A stretch of DNA of 64,000 bases from Anisus vortex (Eukaryota > Mollusca > Gastropoda > Planorbidae). Every line of letters begins with the position of its first letter. The first letter of the stretch is position 1. The DNA lies in assembly GCA_949126835.1 (NCBI GenBank), contig OX421498.1, positions 30,846,581 through 30,910,580 of the forward strand. The letters are read 5' to 3'. Of the stretch, positions 11,191 through 23,100 are shown one piece after another. A program made the translations under genes and the position numbers. The notes under the pieces are model-generated. The model searched no databases. It was not told the DNA's origin and saw only the letters and a list, made by a program, of their open reading frames with translations.

Positions 11191-11765
11191 CAAAACAATA
11201 ACACGAACAAAAAGCTGCTAAAATGTTTAATTTAAAAAACAAGTTCAACTCAGTATCATTTTTAACAAGGGTCTATCTACAAAGTGTCTCAGCTGACCAG
11301 GTAATTCCTGTCATCTACAAGCATTCACATATCCAAGCAATTTTTTTTTTACTTTCTCTGCCAGAGAATATTACTTTTTTTTTTGTACACACGCCTATAA
11401 ATAAGTTTACAATCATTGACTCATTCGAAAGGTCAACAAGTGAGTTTTGTCCTGAGTCTCTCGTAATTTTGTATTTCTGCCGTCAAGGTAACGCACGTGT
11501 TACTGCATCGGCGCGCGCTCTTGAGTTTTTTTTGTACTGGTGGAAATCGATTGTCTTCTGCCGACCGACCAGGCGGAACTCATCTCATTGCATGGATGCG
11601 ACTTCCCCCACCCACACTCCCCCTACATGTTTTCTACCTGATTGCAACATCTTGTCCAAATACAGGCTAATTAAGTGTAGTCGTACTGTTGACAAAGGAG
11701 AGAGAGAGAGAGAGAGAGTTCTATAGATAGACAGATAGATAAAGACGTATTTATTTTTATATAGA
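11191..11765. other. Intergenic with a chance 167-codon ORF
   Basis: The ORF 11223-11726 ends in a GAGAGA microsatellite (11697-11719) and contains homopolymer-derived Phe runs. No domain or splice context is seen, so it is not called as a gene. Confidence 0.5.
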
Positions 11766-11783
11766 TAAAGTGAGGGATAGTTT

Positions 11784-11848
11784 AATAGATGGCTGGATAG
11801 GTGGCTGGATAGGTGGCTGGATAGGTGGCTGGATAGGTGGCTGGATAG
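11784..11848. repeat. 12-bp tandem repeat GGTGGCTGGATA and GATA-rich surroundings
   Basis: Five to six tandem copies of GGTGGCTGGATA, embedded in a broader (11720-12010) stretch of degenerate GATA/GATAGATAG simple sequence. Confidence 0.85.
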
Positions 11849-12014
11849 GTAAATGTATATTTATTATAAGATATGTATATAGACAGATATAGACATGAAG
11901 ATATTATTATTATATTTATCTAGTCAGATAGATAGGCCTATGTACAAATATGAATGGATAGGTTGATGGATACATTAACATATTATGGATAGATAGGTAG
12001 ACAAATGGATAGAA

Positions 12015-12930
12015 GTATGATACAGAGATCTTTTAACCTTTATTTATATATTGTTCTTTTTAAATTATCCGAAATAGAAACAAAAATAAACAGCAACGAG
12101 AGAAGTAACTCATATGTTTACCATGACAAAACTATGTAATCGTAACAAGACATGAGTCATCATTGTCAATCAATAGTTGCTTGTCGAAATGCGCAGAGCT
12201 TTCTCCCCCCCCCCCCCCAACTCCCACACACACATAAAACGACCAAGCTTATAAGACTCAAGACTTTGCGAAAAAACACACCATTATATTCCTTACTTTT
12301 CCCATAATAACGAAGGTAGCCACCAAAGGCGTATTTTTTCGTCAAACTGGAAACTCCAATTCGACATATGTTGTGATGACCACACAATTCCCTAGTAAGC
12401 CGAGATCATGAAGATTTGTGCTGGTACCTCTTTATCTTCAATTTGAAAGACTAAGCTCTTATTGACAAAAAAAAAATTCATAAGTTTTATACTAAAGTAG
12501 AATTAACCCATAAGCTCAGATATAAATGCTCACATTTAATCAATGCTCGAACCTATACTCGAGGGCTGTTGCTAATATTCAATAAAATGTTTTGTCTATA
12601 TTATGTTGTTATTACCATAGTCTATATAGTACGAAAATCTCACGCAGTATTTTTAACGTTTTTTCCTCTTAATTTTTATTTTGGCGCCCCGGTAATTTTC
12701 CCTTCATAGCATAATACCAGGTCACGACCCTTTGACTAGTGGTTAAGCGTTGGCTATCTTGCGAGGATCGCGGGTTCAGTTATGGTAAGGTTGAAATGAT
12801 GGAATACGCGAAGTGCTTCATGGAAAAAAAAAGTATGTGTACAGTGATGACTACGCTATCCCGTGTGTGCTGCGGCAAATGAAACTGTGGAACTCTGCAA
12901 ACCTTTATTTCTTATTCATTAGTAATTCTA
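12015..12930. other. Intergenic with a possible SINE remnant
   Basis: A C homopolymer lies near 12206-12218. Near 12730-12790 a tRNA-like pair of boxes (GACTAGTGGTTAAGCG and GCGGGTTCAGTTATGG) may be a decayed tRNA-derived SINE head. Nothing else is recognised. Confidence 0.35.
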
Positions 12931-12939
12931 TTGTTATAT

Positions 12940-13440
12940 GAACTTACGTTTAGCACTATTAGGCCAAGTAGCCCTATTGTTCTCTGACTATAATTTTACC
13001 ACTATTAGGCCAAGTTGTCCTATTGTTCTATGAATATACTTTTATCGCTTTTAGGCAAAGTAGTCCTATTGTACCGTGAGCTTACTTTTTACTACTTTGA
13101 ATTTGCATTTCTTTCTTAACCTTTACCCAAGGACTTCTGAAGTAGTCCTTGCCTTTACCGCTATTAGGCCTAGTAGTCTTATTGTTCTATGAACATACTT
13201 TTACCACTATTAGGCCAATTAGTCATCTTGTTCTATGAACATACTTTTACCACTATTAGGCGAAGTAGTCCTATTGTTCTATGACTATAATTTTACCACT
13301 ATTAGGCCAAGAAGTCCTATTGTTCTATGAATATACTTTTATCGCTTTTAGGCAAAGTAGTCCTATTGTACCGTGAGCTTACTTTTTACTACTTTGAATT
13401 TGCATTTCTTTCTTTGGGAACTAACTATTTACAACTATTA
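12940..13440. repeat. Complex satellite, roughly 50-60-bp units with a duplicated block
   Basis: Repeated units contain 'TATTGTTCTATGAA', 'ACTTTTACC' and 'ACTATTAGGCCAAGTAGTCC'. A larger block including the rarer variant 'TATTGTACCGTGAGCTTAC' and 'ACTACTTTGAATTTGCATTT' occurs twice (about 13060-13115 and 13360-13415), showing duplication at two scales. Confidence 0.85.
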
Positions 13441-13919
13441 TTCGACCTATTGTTCTCCTAATTTGTATTCACCTTTATAAAAGACATTTCTGTCACCTCA
13501 CATCATCTCACCTGCATTGGTGAAAATAAAATTTTGTTTGACTAAAATATGAGCACACATCACCCACGAACAAATGAACAATGACACGTGCTGTTTAAAT
13601 ACACATTTGAAGCTCACCTTTTTTTTAAACATCGGAAAAACCCGATCTAAAAATAATAAAAACGCTACAATCCCCCTCGGTCGGATCAATAGTCAAACAA
13701 CAAATTCAGGGCTTGGATTATATGTTTGACCGTTTCGTGTGGGAATGTCAACAAACTTGTCGCTATTCTCCTCCTCATTATTTTGTAACGAAAGTTCATA
13801 GTTTTACTGGTAATAAATGCAGCCCATATTTCAACATCATGGCGAGAAATTTAAACCCCAAGTGACCAAATTGAAAAAAAAAAAAAAATTTTCATAAAAA
13901 AAGCAGCAATACTCAGAAA

Positions 13920-14100
13920 CCATCAGACTACGTTTCATTGAAAATAAACTAGTAGAAATATACATCGAAATACTCAAGACTAGGCTTATATTGCATTGTA
14001 TATAAATTAGTAGACTTAGACCCAGAAATACACGAGACAATATTTTATTGCAAATAAACTAGTAGAAACACACCCAGAAATACTCAAGACTATATTTTTA
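13920..14100. repeat. About 60-bp degenerate tandem repeat, 3 copies
   Basis: Units share 'AAATAAACTAGTAGAAA', 'ACCCAGAAATACTCAAGAC' and 'TATATTGCA'. Copies differ by small indels. Confidence 0.65.
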
Positions 14101-14224
14101 ATTGTCATGTTACTTGTTCATTTATTCTTCATACATACTGATATTTACTGTTTTTAGTATCTGACACTATATATATTCTCTATATAGTTTTTGTATCTAT
14201 TTTGATATTATCTTATATATTACA

Positions 14225-14705
14225 GACGCTCCTTATAAAAAAAAAAGATTAGTGCGTCTACGCTCTTCCGTGGTCTTAGTAACCGTATAGTCTTGCATTT
14301 TAATAAGTGTTTTAAATGATGTTAAGTTACTGGTTTCCTGGTTTGTTCAGGCAACTTTTTCCATGCCTGGATGTCACTTGGGAAGAAAACATACTTACAT
14401 GCATTTGTTCTCGCATAAGAATAAGGAAATAGTTTTTGTCCTTATGTTTATTTGAGCATAGTAACATATTGTTATTGTGTTGTCTTTCTACGTTAGAGCC
14501 AAATGCCATTTTTATTATTACTACTTTACTCTTTGACCTACTGTCCTGGCGATTTAACTATTGGTGTTACTCTTGTCAACTGTGAATATTCGCTAGTAAT
14601 GAGCCTTGCAGCTCTTTTCTGAATTTGTTCTAATTTTTTAATGTCATCTTTAGTTATTTGGTCCCATACAGAAGATGCATATTCTAGTATATTTTCCAGT
14701 GTCTA
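14225..14705 (-). pseudogene. Fossil non-LTR retrotransposon, reverse transcriptase C-terminal end
   Basis: Read on the minus strand from about 14700, the frame gives LEYASSVWDQITKDDIKKLE and then IQKRAARLI, the conserved thumb-region motif of LINE reverse transcriptases (the 'LEYASSVWDP ... IQRRAARFI' type). After stops and frame changes, KYVFFPSDIQAWKKLP corresponds to the usual 'FFPRTIRDWNKLP' end of these proteins. Several in-frame stops show that it is dead. The strand is opposite to the KIAA1549-like gene. Confidence 0.8.
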
Positions 14706-15118
14706 GAATAATTGGACGAATCATATAAAAATAATTGCATCGGTTTTCTTTGGTTTTGGATTTTGCCGATTGTTCTCGGACGGAATATCGAATAAAACCG
14801 AATTTTGACTGTATCTGATCTCTCAGTAGCGTATGATGAATCCGAGTTATTATACCTGGTATTAGTGTATTTTACATCTGCTACATTATTATATATTCTT
14901 CTATCTGGCATATCTGGTATATTATTTGGTATATGATTAGTTATATTGGCTTATTGCATCGGGCAAATTCATATGGCATATATCTGGGATATTTCATCTT
15001 GAATATTTTATATGGCACATTTTATCTCACACATTTCATCTTGCACTTTTTGTAAAGCAGATTTTTAGGCTATGTGGCATATATCTCGCATATTTCTACG
15101 AGTGTCTAGGTGTAGAGT

Positions 15119-15129
15119 GTATATAAAAA
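15119..15129 (+). promoter_or_regulatory. Possible TATA box of the KIAA1549-like gene
   Basis: GTATATAAAAATAG lies about 350 bp upstream of the ATG of exon 1. A start site near 15150 would give a 5' UTR of about 330 nt. This rests only on sequence resemblance and position in an AT-rich region. Confidence 0.3.
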
Positions 15130-15477
15130 TAGCATGGCTTTTTGCTGTTCAGAAGATTTTGTTTCATTCCTTTTGAAACTTAGCGTCTTGGACACTTTGT
15201 CGCTACTGGTGATAATCGCAGAGCCTTATGATATCCCCAACGGGCTCGCCACGTCGTATGGTTTCCACGTGTTTTCGTGGTTTCCATGTTTTTTCCCCCC
15301 GCTGAGCTTTTAAATATGCACGGGTCAAGAAGTTAATGTTGGGCTCAAAATACATTAGCCACAGAGGACAAAAACTTGATTTCAATATCCCTAGTTGGAT
15401 ATTCTAAATGTACTTAATCTGTTTAAGTTTGTTTGTCTGTCACTAATAAATTATAACCATAAAGAGACTTATCCATC

Positions 15478-17173
15478 ATGCGCAAGCAAACAGACACACT
15501 TCCATCAATCAAATATACATATTTAGTCGTCGTAATTTTTTTTATTGCATCTTCAGACTTGGTGTCCACTGAAGTTTTTTCTACGGCTGTCAGTCAAGAG
15601 ACCACGAGCCCATATTTGTCAACATCATCAGATTCGTCTACATCATCACTATTGTCGACATCATCACTATTGTCGACATCATCACTATTGTCGACATCAT
15701 CAGATTTGTCAACATCATCAGTTTTGTTAACATCATCAGATTTGTCAACATCATCAGATTTGTCAACATCATTAGTTTTGTCAACATCATCAGACTTGTC
15801 AACATCATCAGCATTGTTAACATCATCAGATTTGTCTACATCATCAGACTTGTCAACATCATCAGACTTGTCAACATTATCATACTTGTCAACATTATCA
15901 TACTTGTCAACATTATCATACTTATCAACATTATCATACTTGTCAACATCATCGGACGTGTCAACATCAATAGAATTGTCAACATCATCCGTCTTGTCCA
16001 CATCATCCCACCTTTCTACATCATCAGACAACGTGATCACAACGAACACTCTCATCACACAATCTTTCAACACTGACTACTCCACAAGCTGGAGTTTAGA
16101 CAAAAGTGAACAATCTACCGACGCTAGTAGCTTCGGAGAGATTAGCATAGCTTCAAGTTTACAGTCCGTCACCATCGAGACGTCTAGACTAGAGTCGAAT
16201 AGCTTCACAGCTTCCAATGAAGTACACAGTCAATCCATTTCAACATCTACCATGTACCAAACTGCTGATTTAACCACCTACGCTGCTGATGAATCGCTTT
16301 CATTGTACCCTTCACCGTCATCAACCACCAAGTCTTATGTGGAAAGTTCGTCTTCTTTGGATGGGTCGGTGACTTCGCTGACGGGCATGAGCATGCATGT
16401 GCCGGATATTGTCAGCGTGAGCAGCGCTGAAACCCTGAGCAGTTGGCCACAGTTGGTCAGCTCCATTTATTTAGAAACAACGTTGACTGCTAGTGAGTTC
16501 TTCACATACGCCCAGGAAACGCCTAGTTTAGAAACCGTGAGTTTATCGCAACAGTTGTCTAGTTCTCAATTGGATTCGTCTAGTTCCCAAACAATTTATC
16601 TACCCCTAGAGTCGTCTAAGCTTAGTTCCCAAACAGAGAGTTCGCTCATGGAATCGTCTAGTTTACAAACCACTAAACTCTTTCAGGAATCGACTGACTT
16701 CGAAACAATATTCAGCCCACCCACCCAAGACTCGACTATAATCTTAGAAACATCAGGTTTCATCGAAACTAACTCTGATTCCTCAAAAGTAGAGGCGACT
16801 GATTCGCTAACATCTGAAAACTCAATCTGGACACAATACAGTGACGTCACTCTTCAAAGTAGTTCAAAGACTTCGGATATTCTCCTGAGTACCGATGTGA
16901 CGTCAAGTCAAGAAATGACGTCTGGACTCTACGCGTCGTCTGTTCAGATTAGTGACCAGCCATCGATCCTCGATATGACCGTTTCGGACGGGATGGCCAG
17001 CTCGTTGGTGGTCACGTCAACCTCGCTGCTACTGGATACCACGGAAACAACGTTCACTGCAGCGGGCAGCAGCTCCTTGGAAACGGACACAACAGTTTTC
17101 CACGGTGTATCTTTGACTGTCACGGCGGTCTCCGAGGATGTCAGTTTAATGACATCCTCTAACATCATGTCAG
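15478..17173 (+). CDS. KIAA1549-like: KIAA1549-like exon 1: signal peptide and LSTSSD-repeat mucin region
   Basis: The ATG opens a signal peptide (hydrophobic YLVVVIFFIASS after a basic start) cleaved near residues 28-33. Residues about 45-185 are roughly 23 tandem hexamers of the type LSTSSD, followed by non-repetitive Ser/Thr-rich sequence with many potential O-glycosylation sites. The exon ends ATGTCAG|GTGAGA (phase 1). The ORF continues only into intron-like poly-A sequence after this donor. Confidence 0.85.
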
Positions 17174-20100
17174 GTGAGAAGTGTACATTTAAAAAAAAAA
17201 ACAACTTAAAAATAATTATGTTGAAGCATTGTATTTTTATAATCCGAAACTGCTATTTAAAGTTGTATTATAAGCTCTAATCTAAAATGTATTGTTATAC
17301 TTGAAAATAATAATATAAAAAAGGATTGAAAAAAAACAGCTGCAGCGGTAAATGGCAAAAAAAAATAATTATAATTTTAGCTTGAGTATTGTTTTTGGCC
17401 AGCTTTTTACGGATGCCGGGCTGCGACCAGGCAACGGACTAAAAAAGCCCAAATGACCGGGTTGCGAATTAGCTTAGAAGAAAAGTGCTAAATATAGATC
17501 TAGGTCAAATTATCTTAATTTATTAACGATGGATCTGTGGGAGTATATTTCGTGCCACGCAGGCTGTTTGATATAAAAAAAACTTATTTTAGCTACAGCC
17601 ATGGAGTAAGGGTTTGCCTGCTTCACTAGTTTTGGAAATTTTTTACGTGTAACGTGTAGTAGGCCTATGACAGTGGTTCACAAAGTTAGGTTTAGAAATG
17701 AACGGGTTAATCAGGTCACGAAAAATACAAATTTAAGAACCGTTGTTTTGAGTGAATAATTAGTTGCGAATGTTATAGCAAATATTGATATTTAATTGAA
17801 AACCATTGCCATTATAATGTTTAAACTTTGAACATTTTATTGACTTTAGAATCCGCAGCATTGATCAGTCCCACACCAACAGAAACGGCCTTCACCTCTT
17901 CATACAATATGAAAAATGAGACGGTTGGGCCGGAACCGGAAGTCTCCTCATTGTATGATTTAAGTGTAAGTATGCGCATGAGTACTTCAAATGTTATGCA
18001 TTTGAATGAGTCTCTTATTACCCCAGACCTGTTGTTTAGTTCTGTGCCTGAAGCATTGAGTCCTAGCAGTGACCACCCCTCTGCCTCTAGCATGCCCAAC
18101 GATAACTTGTTTATGTCTAGTCCAAGCCTGTTAACGGATCTATTGCAAGTAACCTTATTCACCAGCATTGTGCCCGGCATGTCCAGTGAGTTATTGGACA
18201 CAGTAGTCCATTCCAGTACTGACCATCTTACACTTCTCTCTACTTCGTCCGGACAATGGGAAGCGGATAGTTCTAGTATAACCTTAGAAGGAACAATCTT
18301 GGACTTAAGCACTGCTTCCAGAATGATTTCCGGGGACTCAACAGTTGCCATTGCGGTTACAGATTTTTTGTCCAATACATCTAACGAATATGCGCCAACG
18401 TCCACACCATTAGCCTTCACCATAGACATTTTGACATCCTCCCAGAAACTGTCTTTCGAAGAATCAATATCGACCACAGAGATAGGTTCTAGCCTTGACC
18501 TTTCCAGCAAAGAGCAACCCGAGACCACATTGACGAAATCGGTAGCTTATTTGGTGTCCACCGTATCGCCTGAAAACACTCCGATGGCCACATCCTTTGA
18601 AATCATTCCAGTGACCACACTATTCACTTTATACACAGAAAATTCCACACTATCCTTGAAAACTGGCGTCGAGTCTGAAAAGTTTGATATAAAATCCACA
18701 GTATCTCACAACGAAGTTTTTTCCACCTTTTCCGATTGGAGCGAAACCGAAGCAACCTTAAGCCCAAGCCAGTTTTTCAGCTCAAGTTACAATGCTGAAT
18801 ATCCCAGTTCCTATTTATCTGAAGTCGTAACTTTACCAGAAGCTTCAGAAGAATATAGCACTGCAATACATTCCATTATGGAGACAAGTAAAACGCACAT
18901 TTCTGAAAACGTTTCCTACTCTTTGGACTCCCGAACTAGTTCGTGGTCAACTCAAAGCCCTGCAAGTGTTGAAAGTACATTTGATTTCCAGACATATTTA
19001 GTTCAAAGTGACTTTGAGTCATGGTTACTGACCAATATGTGGTCAAGCAAAGAATCACTTTTAACGCAAACTTTGCATCATCCGATTTCTGATCAAGCCA
19101 GCACAATATTGAATGTGTCGCCTTCATTTTCTGATTATAGTTCACTACGTTCAGTATTTTTGGATTACACTACAAGTACACGATATGTGGATCTGCCTTT
19201 GGAAACTTTAAAACAAACACCTAACGTCACAGAAGTTGTAGAAACATTTTCAACAGACTCTTGGATACATTATGAATCTGATCTTAGCATGATCTCGAAT
19301 TTAATCACGGACGCTGAGTACACTAGAGAGTTTACTCAAGGCACGACAAGTTTCTTGACACCTGATTTTATCTCAAACTCAAGTTCATTACATTTTTCAA
19401 ATATTGATCCATCGTTCTCTGACACGTCGCCATCGGTTATAAATATCACCCAATCAGAATTAGCGGATCTTCAAAGCAGCAGTTCTATGCTTTCATCATC
19501 AGAACTGATCGAAAGCTACATCGAGCATAACTTTTCAGATATATTCACAGAATTCATGTCTGTTGAGACTTTATACAAAACTTTCGGTTCATCCCTAGCC
19601 TACCAAGAGACCCAGTCAGCCAATTTACTAACAAGCATTCAGTCAGATGCCGCAGCACACAATGCCACATACATCTCATCTGATGTTGTCATAAGTTCAC
19701 CAAACATAGAGATGACATATGTCACGTCTTCTGCATATGATTACCGAATTTCGACCACAATGTTGTCATCCAATGGAGTACTTTCAGTTTCAGAGCTCGA
19801 CGATTCAAGCACTTTCTTTCCAACCATTCTCTCTTCAGTCTCTGGAACTTCAGCTAGCCTAGAATCATTGCTTGCCACCTCAGGAGACCAGCAATTGTAC
19901 AGCTCACTTCAAACCTTACCCGAGTCGACTTGGCCTTTTGAGACGCACACGCTCTCTCTATACGTTGACGTGAGCCTTGTCCACGACTCCAATCTAACTT
20001 CCATAAATCACCTGTCGGTCGAGTCCACCGCACATCTAACCACACCAGAGGCTTCATTAACGACGGCGCTGTTATCGTCACTGTATTACGACAATTCGAC

Positions 20101-23100
20101 CGTGTCCAACGTCTCGGCGCCCACAGCGATGTCGTCTTCTGATATGTTAGTGACAGTTTCGGAACTGCCAGGCTATCCCTTGACCACCACCGAGTCTGTC
20201 AACGAGACTTCGCAGCTCGTGTCCTCCCTCACGACTCTACTGGATCAGGTTGGTTTGACGTTCAAGACTAACTCTATGTTTGTGCCTTTTACATCTCTGT
20301 CGTACAAAGTAACTTCCTTGTTTAGTATTAGCATAATATGCTAGATATTATCTATTTACAACCGTGGGCTTGCTACCAGCATGAGTAATACTTTTTCGTA
20401 TTCAGCTAACTTTTTAATTGCATCCCAATTATCTCCCACTAACAATGTTTGTATATCTCCATTATCTCTCACTAACAATGTTTGGATATCTCAATTATCT
20501 CCCACTAACAATGTTGGTATATCTCCATTATCTCCCACTAACAATGTTTGTATATCTCAATTATCTCCCACTAACAATGTTGGTATATCTCAATTATCTC
20601 CCACTAACAATGTTGGTATATCTCAATTATCTCCCACTAACAATGTTGGTATATCTCAATGGTCTCCCACTAACAATGTTGGTATATCTCAATTATCTCC
20701 CACTAACAATGTTGGTATATCTCAATTATCTCCCACTAACAATGTTGGTATATCTCAATTATCTCCCACTAACAATGTTGGTATATCTCAATTATCTCCC
20801 ACTAACAATGTTGGTATATCTCAATTATCTCCCACTAACAATGTTGGTATATCTCAATTATCTCCCACTAACTATGTTGGTATATGCCAATTATTTACCA
20901 CTATACCGACACTTCGCACCGACCAGCTCTTAGCAGACACACTTCGCACCGACCAGCTCTTAACAGACACACTTCGCACCGACCAGCTCTTAACAGACAC
21001 ACTCCGCACCGACCAGTTCTTAACAGACACACTTCGCACCGACCAGTTCTTAACAGACACGTTTCGCACTGACCAGCTCTTAACAGACACACTTCGCACT
21101 GACCAGCTCTTAACAGACACACTTCGCACCGACCAGCTCTTAACAGACACCCTTCGCACCGACCAGTTCTTAACAAGTTAACAGACACACTTTACACCCT
21201 GCAGCTCTACACAGACACACGCCACACTGACCTGCTCTACACAGGTGCAGAAGCTACCATAAGAGAAACTTTAAGTTATGCTCTGTCCTCATCATCAGGT
21301 GCTACCATTGGCCCGACTTATTTGCTTTCACATACACACTCAATGACTGTTGTCAGTTCTGAAGGTCTTTAAACTAGTCTGTTCGCCTCTGATAACTACT
21401 ACCTCACCAGCTTTAATTAACGAAGCACCCACAACACCAGTTACTAGCACAGACATTTTTTGGATTGATACTTCATTATCGACCATCTTGTTTAGTGCAT
21501 ACGGTAGTTATGGCTTATTAGCAGAGTCATTGCTGACTTCGGCTTATGTCAACTTGATCACTGCATGGGACAGATGGCGAGCTACAGAGTCATTTGATTT
21601 ACAGTCTAGGTATAAAGTTACTGAAACGACGCAAGAGTATACCGAAATATACACACATTATCCGGATATTAGCGTTGTTGCAAGTAAAGGATTGAAAAAT
21701 AAAACTCCGATACTTATTACTCACCAGCTTCAATCGGCATTGGAATCACCAGAATTTACCCAAGAAAGCCTTTTTGTTCATTATCTATCTTTCGTTGGCT
21801 CACTCTTCAGTGACTCGTCAAATAAATCAAACCCATTCTTTACATTATCTTGTACTGAATTCGCCTCTTTATTGGTATCTCTGCTAGGTGCTAATACAAT
21901 TTCATCTCACGCGCAAAGATCAATACAATGGCATAATTCCGATAGCCCTCTGACTAGAATTCCTGTTACAGAGACCCCATTGACTAATTCCGAAAGCGCT
22001 CTGTCTACTGTCCATTTTAAAGAGACCGAATATAGCCATGAACTTTCAAATGTTCGTGTGTCAATTCCCTCTTCAGAATTATATTTCTACACAGCCTCTA
22101 ACATTTTCTCACTAGTCAGCCTAAGCTCTCTAACTGCTTTTACTGTATTTGAACCAACGAACTCTTACACTATATCAGCGTCTTCGTTTTATCCAAACTC
22201 TCAATTTCACTTTGTACCCAAGTTCTTCAGCACTGTCTTCATTTCCCACTTTGTACCCAAGTTCTTCAGCACTGTCTTCATTTCCCACTTTGTACCCAAG
22301 TTCTCTAGCACTGTCTTCATTTCTCACTTTGTACCCAAGTTCTTCAGCACTGTCTTCATTTCCCACTTTGTACCCAAGTTCTTCAGCAATGTCTTCATTT
22401 CCCACTTTGTACCCAAGTTCTTCAGCACTGTGTTCATTTTCCACTTTGTACCCAAGTTCTTCAGCACTGACTTCATTTCCCACGAGGAGTTTTGCTTTTT
22501 TAAATACGTATCTATTCTCTGTTTCATATTTATATTTTCTTTCCACCTCTCAACACTTCGAGAAATCAGATTATGACACACGCTGGAAAACTTCCTCAGC
22601 CTCAAATTTTGTTCACCAATCTGATTTAAACGTAGCCTACATCAAAACTCGCAAAAAGATAAAACGCAGATACTTGTTAACTTATACAACGATAAACAAC
22701 AACTAGTTTGTTTAAATAAAGCATATACAGGTCAGAACTTATTTTAGTAGCAAGATTTGACTCACCATATCCCACTTTAACTATGCCTGACTTATCGATT
22801 TCAACTTTTGGTGCAAGTTACCCAAGCCTTTTAAAGACCGTTTCCGTTTTTGAACGTTTTTTATAACATCACATTCCGATGAAGGCACCGCAATATTGGA
22901 TGTTCATCACAATACTACTGGAAGAAAGTCTATAATACAGAATTCGCTTTCATCATCACCAATTTACATGCCTTCAACATGGCAAAGCACTGCAATAACC
23001 TTGAGGGGCAGTCCAGATAAAAGTATTACATTCGATCCAAGAAAGTATAGTTTAGTTTAGAAGTAGGACACTGTTTAGTTCATCCAAACTACCGTAGCTC

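Noticed and set aside
11223..11726. 167-codon ORF
   Set aside because: Runs through homopolymers and a GA microsatellite; no domain, no splice signals in support.
15594..16073. 159-codon minus-strand ORF (DDVDKS repeats)
   Set aside because: Antisense shadow of the LSTSSD repeat of exon 1.
20381..22576. ORFs of 266 and 408 codons as independent genes
   Set aside because: No independent start context, frame changes within repeats, and composition continuous with the mucin exon; treated as fossil coding sequence instead.
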